Shown piece by piece: positions 31,383 to 43,418 of a DNA stretch of 64,000 nt. Source of the stretch: Lepidodermella squamata. Its lineage: Eukaryota; Gastrotricha. The translations under genes were made by a program, and so were the position numbers. The stretch's first letter is position 1. Each line of letters begins with the position of its first letter. The stretch lies in NCBI GenBank assembly GCA_047495785.1, contig JBLDXI010000042.1, positions 1,860,001 to 1,924,000 on the forward strand, given 5' to 3'. The notes under the pieces are model-generated. The model was not told the DNA's origin and ran no database searches. It worked only from the letters and a program-made list of their open reading frames with translations.

Positions 31383-32242
31383 GATATTCATACTCGACCT
31401 TTACAATGGTTTACAGCAGTGGTTCTCAAACTATTTTCGCTCCCGGTCAAAAATGGCGGCCGGCTGGCGACCTTTCAGGCCGCATTGCCTCTTGAACCCT
31501 CAACCGGCCGCTTGTTATGGTAAAATAGGACCTTCCCGGCCGCATGCCTCTATAATCGAGAATTGAAGTTTTCGAGTGCGCTTTTAAGCGGATTGTTTAT
31601 TAAATTAGGGTTTAAGCAGTGGTTCTTCACTGAATGTTTAAGCGACCCCTGATTGGTCATTCAAATGAAGTCGCTACCCATCACTCTCAAATGCTGACCC
31701 ATCACTCTCAAAAATTCGAAAAGTGAAAGATATTTTATGCAACATTTTGGCCTCCAAACTCTTAACCCGTGAATTATTTAACCTTTGCGAGCAAAGCGAG
31801 CTTTAGCTGACGATATTTTTCCAGAATTCCTTCTGAAAATTGGCTAAAAAGGCGTTAAAAGGGGATTTGAGTGTATCTCGCCGAGAGCCGCGAGCTGGGC
31901 TAGGCCGTAAGCGATTCGTGCAGTAGACACTTCGAAGGGGAATCTAGAGCTGCGTAATTGCCTTGCAGGCTGTTCGTGAACAAGTTGGTAATTGCGACCG
32001 GCGTCTGTAAACTTTACAGACGCCGGTCGATGCGCTGTAATTCGCTGTAAAAGCCTTGAAAGGTGGAAAAATTGAAATATTTGACAACTTGCACTTTATA
32101 GCAGTTTACAGAACCTTGAGGGCACTGTAAACCACTTAGAAGCGACGAATTGCAAAAACCTTTCCACCTCTCACGGCTTACAGCGAATTACAGCGCATCG
32201 ACCGGCGTCTTTAAACCATTGTAAAGGTCGAGTATGAATATC
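31383..32242. mobile_element. Foldback element with 31-bp terminal inverted repeats and an internal perfect hairpin
   Basis: The left end GATATTCATACTCGACC (31383) is matched by its reverse complement ending at 32242 over 31 bp (31383-31413 against 32212-32242). Inside, 31995-32029 forms a 17-bp perfect stem with a one-base loop (CGACCGGCGTCTGTAAA and complement), and TTCGCTGTAA/TTACAGCGAA arms lie at 32029-32052 and 32178-32202. There is no ORF of note. Looks like a non-autonomous foldback transposon of about 860 bp. Confidence 0.75.
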
Positions 32243-32392
32243 AAAAAAATTTTGCATTAAATCACAATATATCACGATAAAGCAACACAATAAAGCAGCT
32301 CACATATGCAATTATCGTAAAAATTACGAAAAAAAGTATGCTCAAGAAATAATCACTTCAACTTCATAACAAGTTCAGTTATTTCCGACATC

Positions 32393-34441
32393 TCATTCAA
32401 CGACTTCTTCGGCGGCTTCTCCTTCGGCGGCTTCTTGGGCCTGCTTTTTCGGCAGTTTTTTGTGCAGAGGTTTGACCCACTGCGTGAGCGCCTTACTCAA
32501 TTTGTTCGGGGTCTCAAAGTCACTGCTGCAGTCGGCCTCATTTGGCATGGCGCCAAACAGGCCAAACACAAATTTCATGATTTCTAGCTGCGGTCCCGGT
32601 GGTAGGATCGATTGCCATGCGGCGTCCTCGCTCGGCACGAGCAGATGGTCGGCCAGTGTTCCGAGACCGGGGGCTAAGGGGGAAGAATGATCCCCCAGAG
32701 AGCTGCGACGAAACTCTGAAGGGGATAAGCTTACCCCCTTGGAGCTGAAAATTTTGGAATAATTGGCCCATTTTCAAGCCAGCAGAATCATAGTTTTCTA
32801 GTGGAATAGACGTCGAAAACTCAGCCTAGTTAAAGGTAAATCGGTAGGGGTAATCTTTTTCCACGAAGTAGCAAGCGACGATCACTTTGATCGCTTGAAA
32901 AATCAAGAAATCACTTTAAAATCGATAATCGATATTCGACAATCGATTAAGAGTTGCCAATATTAAGAAATAGACATCACCACTGGATTCCCCGCGAAAA
33001 GTTACCCTAGAAGACAAGGTTTCGCCGAGATTCCTTATTGTTATGATAATTTATAATGAAACAAAATTGTTCGTTTGTCTGCGTTCATGGCCCCATTAAA
33101 AATTGAAAAAAATAATATTTCATAAAAAACCTCTTTAAGCTGCTTTTTTCGATACATAATCCCCCTTAACAACCCGAAGAGTTAATTTCTGTATGCTGAT
33201 TCCGTTCGCTTTTTCAGAATTTTCATAAAGATCACCAATCTCGAGATGATTAAGGGGTGCAATAAATTTATTACTTTATTGCCGATCGCCCAATTTTTCT
33301 TCAAATCCCAGTGTGTAACATATATAATTATGCAGAATTTCGCGCTGAATCCAACGGTGATGTCAGTTGTAAGATCAGACGCATGGTTATCGAAAAAAGC
33401 TACCTTGTTTTAAGCGATTTTTACTATTATTTTTCGTTTTAACTTTACTACGGTTAAAGTTGGAGAAATTTAATTTTAAAATATTTTCCCATTTTGCCGC
33501 AAGATTGAATTGATTCACAAAAATACGACTCACCTCATATTGCCGAATCGACTTCGCATCGATGACTGGGGACAGAACCAGATGAACCATAAAGATCAGC
33601 GTCATCAGCGAAACGTGGTGGATGTCGTTTCTTGGCACGATGCCATCAAGAATCAAGGGGAGATAGAGCATGAGGACCAAGTGCTCCATTCCTTTTCCAA
33701 TCGGGGCGTAGTCGGTGCGTTTCACCGATGGCATGCGATGTTTCTTCAAGAACGGCTTGAAAGTTGAGATTTTAGTCATCAACGCTTTGTAAGACAATAA
33801 TTTCGCCTCGGTAATGAGCCATTTGAAGAGCAGTCGCAGTTCCTTGATGCAAATGCCCTGATTAAAATAAAATAAAATACTTATTAAATTTTTTAATTTG
33901 GAAGTAATAAAGATTAATTTTGAAACTAGCATCAAGCATTAAAATTAATTTTTTTATAACTTCTTACCTGAAGGAAAATGTGAAACGCATCGAAAAGGTG
34001 CTGCAGGAAACTGAATTTGCGAACGTTGAAGAGAGCACTGCGAAAATGAAGACAGAACAGGCTTCTCAATTTTTCGCGCTGAACCAAATTTTTAGTCCGC
34101 TCAATTTTTTGCAGTTGGGCCAAAACAATTCCACGCGTGCGGACGAATTTGTCGGCCTTTGAGACACCCTCTAAAATTTAATTAGTCACCAATCAAATTA
34201 ATTCTAATTATCTAAGACAGTACTTAATTATTTGCTTCCCGCTGATCATGCATTGGCTGCATAAAGATTTGATATGAACGGAGAAAGATCCATACAAGCC
34301 CAGAATTTCGTTACAGGCTTTCCCATCGCCGAGAACACCGAGAAATCGAACGCCCACTCGGACTTTGCAGCGTACCGAAGAGCGAGCAGCGGTTTTAGGC
34401 TGTTGACGTTCATTCTTCGAGTAAACTGCGGAGCAGGCCAC
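32393..34441 (-). pseudogene. Transposon-like multi-exon ORFs, probable remnant, unknown family
   Basis: Minus-strand frames in order: 34441-34208 ('FLGVLGDGKACNEILGLYGS' and 'IKSLCSQC'), about 34160-33932 (basic, 'REKLRSLFCLHFRSALFN'), 33872-33535 ('GKGMEHLVLMLYLPLILDGI', 'MVHLVLSPVID') and 32740-32393 ending in an acidic 'EGEAAEEVVE' tail. The order GD-x-K...C-x-x-C followed by a 'LxLYLPL' segment resembles hypothetical proteins I associate with animal transposons, but I cannot name the family. Intron boundaries were not all resolved. It might be an active gene or a decaying one. Confidence 0.35.
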
Positions 34442-34841
34442 CCCACCCCGTAAACCCCTCCCGGCGGGAGTGGTTTTCCAACCCCCTCCATCTCATGCGG
34501 TACCAAACTCTCAGCCAAACCATCCTCGACTACCAAAACTCAGGCTGTAAAACCTAGTTCTGCAGGCGGCTGCTTTATTATTGTTGAATTTTATTATGGG
34601 ACGCAATTTTGTGGCGCCATGCCAATGACTCAATTCTTCTGACTGTTTCGAAGCAAGGCGACCAATCACTCCGATCTGTCCGATCCATGAGCAACGCATA
34701 TTTGAAAATAAGAATGTTGATTTTACTCAGCATAGCATCAACGCGCACAGCAGCTGTTCGTCGGTCAAGACAGAGGAATGGTAGGGTAGCGAATCGCATT
34801 GAGATCATGCTGACTTATCCAATCTATGGCGAAGAAAAATA

Positions 34842-36825
34842 CCGTATTTCTCGAAAATATACGACACACCTGTATATATCCCCGCTCCCTAATACAACCC
34901 GACGAAAAAATCGTTTGTTCATATTTAACCCAGGCCTCGAAATTGTACCACAGCTATTTTAATTTGGGCGAAGCATGCGTTGGAACAAAAGAAAAGCCTT
35001 ATTAATGACGCATTATCGTAATCAGTGATTAGCTATCGCGTAAGCAGCTTCGCAACGTCTGATCTTGGCACCATTCATAAGCCAGCAGAAAATGCCCATT
35101 CAGCATTCACTAGCTGAGACACAGAGTTTTATTTTAACATTTTCATATCCTTCTTAATCGTTTTAACCTTCTGGAATCGATGATGGCTGGCTCTCCTGAT
35201 CGTCTTCAAGATTCCGTCCAGGTGTCCGAAGAAGACAAGCGAAAGCGGCACCGCAAGTATTCCCTCGCATACAAAATTCGCGTGGCTGATCATGCAAAAG
35301 CAATCTCAGCAAACGATGCCTCGAGAGTCTTCAAGGTCGATCGTCGATGCGTCAAGGAATGGCTACAGCATCACCAACAGCTGCTGATTCTACAGTTCGC
35401 TGGCATGGAAAAGCGTCATCGTCTCCTTGGCGCCGGTCGACCGCTGGCCTACCCTAACCTCGATCAGGTTATGGAAGAATGGATAACCGAGCAACGCCTC
35501 GCCCGCCGTCCCGTCTCAAGGCGCAGCATTTTGCTGAAAGCAAAACAGCTCGATCCATCATTCAAAGGCAGCAACGGATGGCTCGATCGTTTCCTCAAAC
35601 GGTACGATTTCTGTTTAAGAAGGCGAACTACTCAATGCCAGAAAGTCCCGGAATCGTACATCGATAAGCTGGTCAAGTTTGTTCTCTACATTCGGCAAAT
35701 CCGAATCAACCATCGTTACTTGCCGCAAAACATCGTGGCAGCAGACGAAACAGCTGTATGGATGGACTGGCCATCTGGTACTACGATCGAGCGAACTGGT
35801 AGCAAGGAGGTCTCTGTGATCACTACTGGGCACGACAAGTCACGCATTACGGTAATGCTCACTGCTCGTTCTGACGGCACAAAGCTGAAACCGTTTGTTC
35901 TTCTTAACCGGAAGCGACCGGTAAAAGAGCTGGAACGTTTCAATTCAAAGATGGTCATCGCTTGCAAGGGTAAGTTCTGGAGATCAATGAAAATTTTAAT
36001 CTTTTGAATTTCATCAGGGACTGTTTGGATGAATGACAGCCTCACTGGTCTCTACTTGGACAAAGTGGTCGGGCGAGATGTCTTCGGAAATCGGCGTCTC
36101 ATGGTTTGGGATTCGTTCAGAAGTCACATCAGCGAGGCTACCAAGAAGAAGTGCGCTGGCATGAAGCTCGACCTCGCCATCGTTCCAGGCGGCTGTACGA
36201 AATTTGTCCAACCAGCTGACCTCTGCTGGAACCAGCCTTTCAAAGCTCACATGCGACAACTCTACACGGACTGGCTTTCAAGTCCAGCTGCACAGGACGT
36301 GACCAAAGGCGGCAACCCGAAAGCGCCTCCTCTCCCGCTCATCTGCGAGTGGATTCTGGCTTCTTGGGATGCTCTGCCCACCAGTCTTGTCCGTCGGTCG
36401 TTTTACTTCTGCGGAATCGCCAACGCACTCGATGGTTCCGAGGATGATCAGATCTCGTGCTTCAAGGATGGAAAGCCGTGCGCTGCTGGCCGAGAGCTAC
36501 TGGCTTCGAAGATGGCATCAAACGACACGTTCGATCAAGTCATCAGCCTGGATGATTTCAACGATGACGAAAGTGAACCTGACTTTTTTTTTATTGATAA
36601 TTGATTTTGTTGGTTGATCAAAAAATTGTTAACTTTTTCACTTTTTCACTGAATCGACAAATAAAACAATCTAAAAACGTCGTCTTAATACGAATTGCTC
36701 GCGGCTTTTTGTGATGATTCGCAATTAAACAGCACACCCGTATATATCCCCACTCCCTAATACAACCCGAATCAAAAATCATTTGTTCATAAATATAGCC
36801 CGCGGTAAATTTTCGAGAAATACGG
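34842..36825 (+). mobile_element. Complete Tigger/pogo-like DNA transposon
   Basis: Ends read CCGTATTTCTCGAAAAT at 34842 and ATTTTCGAGAAATACGG finishing at 36825, a perfect 17-bp inverted repeat. They are flanked by TA on each side (34840-34841 and 36826-36827), the target of Tc1/mariner/pogo elements. The subterminal block CACACC-(C/T)-GTATATATCCCC ... AATACAACCCGA is repeated in direct orientation at 34864-34931 and 36732-36800. Length is 1984 bp, and the transposase gene inside is intact apart from one intron. Confidence 0.9.
35180..36604 (+). CDS. Tigger/pogo-type DDE transposase
   Basis: Exons 35180-35969 and 36018-36604 (GT-AG, 48-bp intron) give 458 residues. N-terminal helix-turn-helix (~25-60, 'KYSLAYKIRVADHAKAISAN') and a CENP-B-type DNA-binding domain (~85-140, 'GSNGWLDRFLKRYDF') precede the catalytic core. 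Acidic residues are D189 ('AADETAVWMD'), D295 ('VWDSFRSH') and D331 ('FVQPADLCWNQPFK'), i.e. DD35D. No stop or frameshift is seen, so it could encode an active transposase. Start 35180 has a tandem ATG (35183); both are compatible. Role: binds the terminal repeats and cuts and pastes the element at TA. Confidence 0.9.
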
Positions 36826-37011
36826 TATTACTGCGGGTGATGTATACAATGAGATACTTGAGAAGTTTTATGCGCCGATGTATAATATTACCGGTATCAT
36901 CATCGCTGGTTATCACTAAGATTAAATGACTATTGGGTAGGAAAAGTGATCAGAGCTTGATGCTTGAGTTAAACAAAAATCTTCTTAAACCGAAAAACAA
37001 GTGTTTCAGCC

Positions 37012-37230
37012 TCAAAGCAGAATATATGCAGTCAATTGTTTCCGTTCATACATGAGACATGCCGAAATTCTGCTACGGGTTCTTATTCTCGTAGACAACC
37101 GTGACTTTCTCGTTTTGCACTTGGGGCATCGGCACTTCACCCGATCGAGATCGACCTTCAAGTTCAGCGATGTAACTTGATAAGCTGCTTTAAAACGCGT
37201 TCCCTGGAAGTTTTTACAGCTGCGCATCAT
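37012..37230 (-). pseudogene. Fragment duplicated from a Helitron-like Rep
   Basis: 'MMRSCKNFQGTRFKAAYQV' matches 'MMRSCTNYQKTDKRFQAAYL' of the Rep ORF at 41121-43334, but the second tyrosine region and everything after it differ. So this is a broken second copy, or a degenerate relative, next to the main element. Confidence 0.6.
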
Positions 37231-37625
37231 AGCAAGAAGAGGGATGGTAGAAATTAATTTAGTAGATAAAATTAGCTCAGTCGATGGATCGCCGTCCTGG
37301 TTGCTTCGTATTGGGGATTGCCTACAACAATGAGCTTTATGTAAATGTTTATCAAACCGTCGGAGCTTACCCTTGCTCTGCCATTCGATCTCTAAATGTT
37401 GGTGAATGCCGTAAAAGTATTGAAATAAAAAACTTGTGACAGTTTGACCTGAAAAGGAATTTTGAAAAATGAACAGGATTTATCGGTATATGTTTCTAAT
37501 ATATTATAGCGGTTAGTGCAAGTATATAATCCCGCTGAAAGAAAACAATGCATAAGGCTATGCGTAGGATGCAAAAATGAAACTTCTAAATATAATTTAG
37601 TTTTTCAGTTATTTCAATTCAGTTT

Positions 37626-38831
37626 TCAATCCAAGCTCCACGTTTCAGCAGATGATGATCCCGGATTATCGATGACTGAAGCAGGCACAGAATCAGCAGA
37701 TGATGGTCCCGGATTATCGATGACGGAAGCAGGCACAGAACCCAAAACTGGTGCAAGAGGCGTAATAACTGGTTCGGCAGCAGTTGACGGGCTTTCAACT
37801 TTCTTTACTTCGAATTTTGCGAGCGGTGTGCCCAAAGGCTCTAGTGTGGTGACGTTTATCTTGGTCATGGAAAAGCTGCCTTCACCGTCATCTTTTGATG
37901 GCTTGGCCCAGGCGGTAATGAGCCAACCTTCATGCTGCTCTATCTCGCGTTTGACATGTTTGTACACAGCCCACTCATCAAGAGTCAAGTCCCCGTCGAT
38001 TGACTGCTGTGGCAACAAGCTCCTTCCAAGTTGTGTGGAATGATGCACCGAAAAGCACAGGAGCTCATGTCCTGGGACGATAATCTTGATGCCGAGCAGA
38101 CTACTGATGGATTTCTTCCCCTCAAAAAGCCAGCAATAACAAGATGTTCCGTATCGGCCATCGCACGATAAGGATCGGCAAGATGTTCGGAAGTTCACTT
38201 TTGCAACTCGGATTTTATCAACTTTGACGTTGAATTGCGTAAAGACATCTACTGAAGTGTTTGCAGTGGCGGGCAAGGGCATTTCGACATAACGGAAGGT
38301 CTCAGCAGATTTCCCAATAATGCAGTCGGCTGTGAAAGTCGCCATTTCATTCCAGAGGCCTTCCCATTCAGGGTTTATAATTTCAACAAATCCTCCTAAG
38401 CGCCAGGTACCCCAGAAGGATGCTGATAGCTCACCAGCTTCCGTTTTTGAAAGAAAAACAACGAAGACCTCCGATGAGTTGGGTTTCCTGTATTCATAAA
38501 ATGAACATTAATATATGTGGTGATTGCTATTAAAGACTGTTTTGTACCCGATGAAAAGGCATCTTGAGTAGTAAAACTCGCGTTTCACTCTCTTCTCCTT
38601 CGAACCGTCGCGAGTCATTATTAGCGTTGCAGGCTTCTTCTCCTGTTTCTTTCCGTGCAAAAAGCGCCCGAATATTTTTACTGCGCCTATTTCAGCATTT
38701 CTCTTTGCCATTGAAGCCACGTCAACGATTTCAAACTCCTGCACCATTTCTGACACCTCCCGATACTTTCGGGCTTTCAATTTGCTGGCAATTGGACTGA
38801 GTCTGGAAAAGGAACAAATATTAAACAACAT
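37626..38831 (-). CDS. Unknown protein downstream of the Helitron helicase, with tandem 18-residue repeats
   Basis: Exons are 38831(or further right)-38548 and 38487-37626, joined at a clean GT-AG pair. The first exon has basic 'KRNAEIGAVKIFGRFLHGKK'. The second has 'GELSASFWGTWRLGGFVEI', 'MATFTADCIIGKSAETFRYV', 'CRSLSCDGRYGTSCYCWLF' and ends with two copies of 'SVPASVIDNPG-[PS]-SSA'. Strand and position place it just after the helicase ORF, possibly inside the same element. The mix of beta-rich segments and Cys pairs could fit an RPA-like single-strand DNA-binding protein, known from some Helitrons, but I see no decisive motif. The 5' end is unresolved. Confidence 0.5.
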
Positions 38832-39630
38832 GGTATCTTTTGTGACTTGTTACCCTTCGTTCGGCATTCTTCAGAGGTTCAAGGTAATACAGAAAAGCGT
38901 CTAATACAATGGAAAGGAGTGAACCAGAGCATTCAACATATGAGACGTGTCATACAGAAAAGCCCCTCATCGTGTTGTTGCGTCAAACAATTGGGATGAC
39001 TACCCTCTAATAAATAATGTGGTACAGCAATTTCCCTGTGTCAAGTTTTCAGTACTTATTCAGCTGCAATAAAGGCCTTTTCTCCACGGCACATCTCAAA
39101 CGGGATACTGTTCTGGGCCAACCCGAGCGGCGACTCAGCCGACACCCATGACACCTACATGCGACTTAAGCCGGTGTAACGACGCCGACCTGTTTCCACC
39201 TCTGGCTCAAGGTTCAATCCCCCGATATTTATTACTGCATAGGAATCAGTCTTCGCGAAGTAGGATCCCGGAGCTGAGGTGTTTTCTACTTGTTTTCTAG
39301 GTCTGATAGGAATGGTGATTTTTATTCATCGATTGAAGGTGCCATGTACGAAAGATGTAAAAAGATGGAGCTGCCCAATCTGGAAATAAGAAGTTTCCAC
39401 CATAACCGTGCGGGATGAGTTATGACAGAAAAAAGGATGTGTTGATGCCAAAAATAAGGCAGTCAAAGTCATTAGTCGCGAGAAGGTGAAAATGTGTCCA
39501 AAACGAAACAGCTTCCTGGGAACAATCATGAACTCAATTAGATAACGATTGAAAGATGTAAAATGTCGTAATCGATGCAATGACTGGCTGTGATGAAAAT
39601 CAGTTGATGTCTTCAAATGAGCGAACTCCA
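38832..39630. other. Spacer downstream of the helicase ORF
   Basis: About 800 bp with no confident gene. If the Helitron ends here, a short palindrome and CTRR terminus on the minus strand should be found; I could not place one. Confidence 0.3.
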
Positions 39631-41124
39631 TTATTCTTTGAAGCCCACAGTTTCTCGGGTGGAACGGTTTCTAATTTTGTCTTCGTTGAATCTTGCGAAC
39701 TTCACAATTCGGAGAGCAAGCGTGCGGTTAGCTGCAAGATTCGATTCAGCAACTGCAACATTCATAATACTTTGCACTTCCCAAGGATAGAGAGGTCCCT
39801 GAATTGCTTTGTGGATGCGACGCTCAAAAGCCTTGCCGTCATCGTGGCAGGAGAAGCCAACAATCAAAGTGGCAACCATCCAGTTGTTATGCTTTCGCGT
39901 AAACACAGAACCGTTGCCATGGTTGTGCTCACTCAAACGTACATCAACCTTGCGTTTCGTTTCGCCGACATACGAAATTGCCGGTTTTCCTTGGGGGAAA
40001 ATGTGGTACACGAAACCGTTGCTTACTTGGCTGGGTAGCGCTTCATTGATGAAGAACGATGGGCCATCAACTTCAACTTCGAAGCTGTGAGAAAGATTGC
40101 GAGCCATCTGTTGAACCCGTTTTAGACTAGCTTCGTACCACCTGCTTGTTTTCAGAAGAACGGCATCGAGGTTTACTTTCAAGGTTTCGACGTCAGACGT
40201 GACAAATGTGACAAGATCTAGGGACGGGCATCTAGATAGGATAACCATCACTTGATCCCTCTGCCATAACTTGAAAGACGTGTCGCTACCTGAGATCTGA
40301 ACGGCGACGCCTGTTTCAGCGGTGGCTCCGAGCACGCGATGCGCTGTGCCACAAATGTTGTACCGCAAGGGGAATTGTATTCTACGAGCATGAGCGCCCT
40401 CTTTTCCCACAACGATTGGAATTCCGGCACGTCGAGCTATATCGATTGATGGCCACCCGCTTCGGTCCGCATTGATGCAGCGCTGTCCAGGCGGAACTAA
40501 AACAACCTTTAGCTTTGCATTAACAGCTGACATGTCATCAGGTAATCTGGTGATCATGCAAAGCTGACCTTGAGAGAACAGTTCGCTGTTGTACGTCATT
40601 CCCATCATTGCACCTTCGAACAAGACGAGTGTTCTAGGTTCCAGACAAAATCGATCGAGCTGTGAAACCATTCTTTTTTCTTTGAGTTGAACCCAAGAAT
40701 CCAAAGCCTGACTTTTAACTTCATCAATACAAGCTGCCCTCTGCGTCTTTATTGCAGGATCATTTTCCTTCCCGGAGAGATACTTAGAAACAACCTGGCG
40801 CTCGGCGCTGCGTTTACCAACAATGCGGAGTTTACCATCGGGAACTTCACTCCATTCCTTGACAAAGTGACATCGCTCTTCAACAGCTTGCAATATGAAT
40901 TGCCTATCCTCAAAATTGAGATGAGGCTTGCGGAAGACTTCGAGTATGCGCTGTAGCTGTGGGTCACCCGCTGCACGTACGTATGCGTTGAGTAGAATGA
41001 CGTCAAATGAGAATAAAACACTGGTTGAGAGCCAAAATGGACTGCCACCTATCGGATCGAGTTGGGCAGGGTCGCCAGTCGCTATCACCAGTTTCCCGCC
41101 CATTTTCAAGTCATTCGACATCAA
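39631..41124 (-). CDS. PIF1-type helicase C-terminal part fused to a GIY-YIG-like nuclease domain
   Basis: The 497-residue frame starts at 41124 with 'LKMGGKLVIATGDPAQLDPI', helicase motif III (GDxxQLxP), and has 'HRVLGATAETGVAVQISG' and 'QVMVILSRCPSLDLVTFVT', motifs V and VI of PIF1 helicases. After about residue 360 comes a module with 'GFVYHIFPQG', 'ISYVGETKRKVDVRLSEHN' and 'GKAFERRIHKAIQ'. That is the pattern of GIY-YIG nucleases: an FVY box, a YVG box, an Arg in the first helix and a late Glu. The N-terminal helicase half lies in another frame directly upstream and ends at 41121; the two frames overlap by 4 bp at an A-run, consistent with a one-base slip or frameshift. Confidence 0.75.
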   Translation of the reverse strand: MMSNDLKMGGKLVIATGDPAQLDPIGGSPFWLSTSVLFSFDVILLNAYVRAAGDPQLQRILEVFRKPHLNFEDRQFILQAVEERCHFVKEWSEVPDGKLRIVGKRSAERQVVSKYLSGKENDPAIKTQRAACIDEVKSQALDSWVQLKEKRMVSQLDRFCLEPRTLVLFEGAMMGMTYNSELFSQGQLCMITRLPDDMSAVNAKLKVVLVPPGQRCINADRSGWPSIDIARRAGIPIVVGKEGAHARRIQFPLRYNICGTAHRVLGATAETGVAVQISGSDTSFKLWQRDQVMVILSRCPSLDLVTFVTSDVETLKVNLDAVLLKTSRWYEASLKRVQQMARNLSHSFEVEVDGPSFFINEALPSQVSNGFVYHIFPQGKPAISYVGETKRKVDVRLSEHNHGNGSVFTRKHNNWMVATLIVGFSCHDDGKAFERRIHKAIQGPLYPWEVQSIMNVAVAESNLAANRTLALRIVKFARFNEDKIRNRSTRETVGFKE

Positions 41125-43405
41125 TTTTTGAGAGTGGCATCAAGTGTCGCGAATGTCTGGGCCGATATCAGGCCAATTTCTTCGAATACGATTACATCAG
41201 TACGCATGAGGACCGCTTGGCTAACTGGATTGTGTTCAAGCTTCTGCAAACAAACTCTAGCATTGGCGAGAGGATGCGCATCCTTGACTGGTAGATTGAA
41301 CAGCAAATGCATATGAGTTCCTCCAAGGGTTCTCGCACGTTCAGCAGTGAGAGCCGTTAGACAAACTTTGAGACCTCTCCCGATACCATAAAGTGCTGCA
41401 ATCAAAGCTAGATGCGTCTTACCAGAGCCCGGCGGGCCAACAAGAAGCAAGTGACGATAGTTGTCACGATCGGCGAAAATATTTCTGAGAGAAGAGACGA
41501 CTCTGTTGAGAGCGGTTGTTTGTTCCGCCACGGATTCGTCACTCTGACTGGCGGCAGGTCGGATTGTAGGGACCCAATGAAGAGGATTATCAGGCGTAGC
41601 TTCCATTAAAGAATCCAAAAGGGGGAGATCAACCTTTCCCTGAAGTTGAGCATAGCATGGTTGAACAAGATTTGTCTTTATTTGAAGTTCCGCCTTGTTA
41701 ATTGCTTCATTCGCTTCCCGCTTCAATGCAGCGTCGCAAACAGCAGGCGACCTGTGCTCAAGGTGTCCGCCTTGAAAGAAAAACCTGTGGAAAGCATTCA
41801 CTGCGGCGACGATGTAGTAGCTCAACTTTTTTGAAGAAACGGGTAGCCAAATGAGCTGGGTCTGAATTACTGCTCTAACAAGATTAGCAACTTCGAGGGG
41901 TGATGTTCCTTCAAGGTCATCGAATTTGACCAATCGAGCGTTGTGAAAGGTTACCCGCATGTCCGGAGACTTTATGATACTGTGCTCACAATCGAAACGC
42001 CCCATCGTCAAAACGACATGATACAAAAAGTTGAATTGATGAAGAGGCGTTATGTTGGGGAAGACGGGGATAGAAAGTCTTTTACCAGAGCGATGGAGAA
42101 AAATTGAATTTATTGCTTCATTCTTTCCATCAGCAAGCATTCGAAATAGTTGAAGCATTGGGGCCTTCGCGGGGTTGCTATCGTCCTTGGACATCAAAAT
42201 TTCGATACCCAACTGCACACTACAGTCTCTAATACGCACAGGACGTTTCATTCCATTGAAAAGAGGCGCGGAGTACAAGTCTGCCGACACTCGAAGCTTC
42301 TTGTTAAATGGATAGGGCACAAATATTCTGCTGTAGTCTCCCAATCGATCAAAAATGCGAGCTTCTGATGGGCAGATATTAAATTGCTCTGGTTTTCCCG
42401 TTGTCATATTGGATGACTCGTAATCTCGAATGTGATCAATTTGCTCATCGGTAAATTTTCGCCACTCTTCTAACTCCTCCCGGCCTTCATTAGGATCAAA
42501 ACCACCGGAAGTACCTGGCTGCAAACGTCCACGCCGGTTCACTATCCGGAAGCCACGCCTCAACTCCGGAGGGTGGGTGTCGATATGAACATGTAACACG
42601 TTTGTGTAAGTGTAGTCAAATCCTAAATTCACCCATATCACCTCTGTAGTCGCAACTTCCAGGGCATGGGTTTCTTTTTCTGCTCGCTTCTTACTTTCGT
42701 AAATAGCAGCGCCCGTCACTTTCTCGTTTTGCGTACGATGCACTTCGGTTATGACTTCCTTACCCAGTCCTGTTGATTTAAATGTGGATCGCGAACGACC
42801 CTCAACTTCCGCGTTGTACTTAACGAGATAAGCTGCTTGAAAACGTTTATCCGTTTTCTGGTAATTTGTGCAGCTGCGCATCATGACAGCAAGGACGGGG
42901 ATGGTAGGGATAAATTTTGTGTGCGCCTCATTGTTTCTCAGCGGATAATGCCAGCTTCCAGCTTTCATATTTTCGTCAAGCAGCTCCCACTTGCTACCAG
43001 CGAAAACGTCCGGAACGCGTCTAGCTAAGTTTAACTGCTCCAAGACGGCATAGGCCTCCTCGCTGTATATGCCACTGATTTCTTCGAAATAAGCTCGTTC
43101 AGTCGCTGGATGGCCACGAACCCGGCAAATAGGTTCACCTTCCTCATTTGTTCGTTTCAGGCACCTTTCACCTGCATTGAGACAGTCATGCCTTTTTAGT
43201 GGCGGCATCAATGCATGCAAATAGTCGAGGTCTTCACGGTCATCAGCTAAACCGTCAGCCAGCATATATCTGTCATCAGTGAAAAATTTCTCGCTGAAAA
43301 ATGTCGCAGGGTCTAGGCAAATTCTGTCAAGCATTTGCTCGTCAGTTTCATTTTCGATACTGATTCCTCCGTGTAGATGGGGCTTGTTTCCAAGTGAACC
43401 CGTTC
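41121..43405 (-). CDS. Rep (HUH, two-tyrosine) fused to PIF1-type helicase N-part
   Basis: The coding frame enters near 43405 after an acceptor and continues to the stop at 41121. The HUH motif is in 'KPHLHGGISI' (codons 43379-43371), the catalytic tyrosines in 'AAYLVKYNAE' (42816-42830). Then a helicase starts with 'LLVGPPGSGKTHLALIAALY' (Walker A) and 'TDVIVFEEIGLISAQTF' (Walker B, EE). In Helitrons this protein nicks and transfers a single strand and unwinds the donor. It runs into a stop right after the Walker B region; the remainder of the helicase is the next frame, so the protein is probably interrupted by a single-base indel unless recoding occurs. Confidence 0.8.
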
Positions 43406-43418
43406 CTGTAAAAAGTAA

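Noticed and set aside
37260-37320. tRNA gene starting ATTAGCTCAGTCGATGGATCG
   Set aside because: A-box-like only; no B box or paired stems follow.
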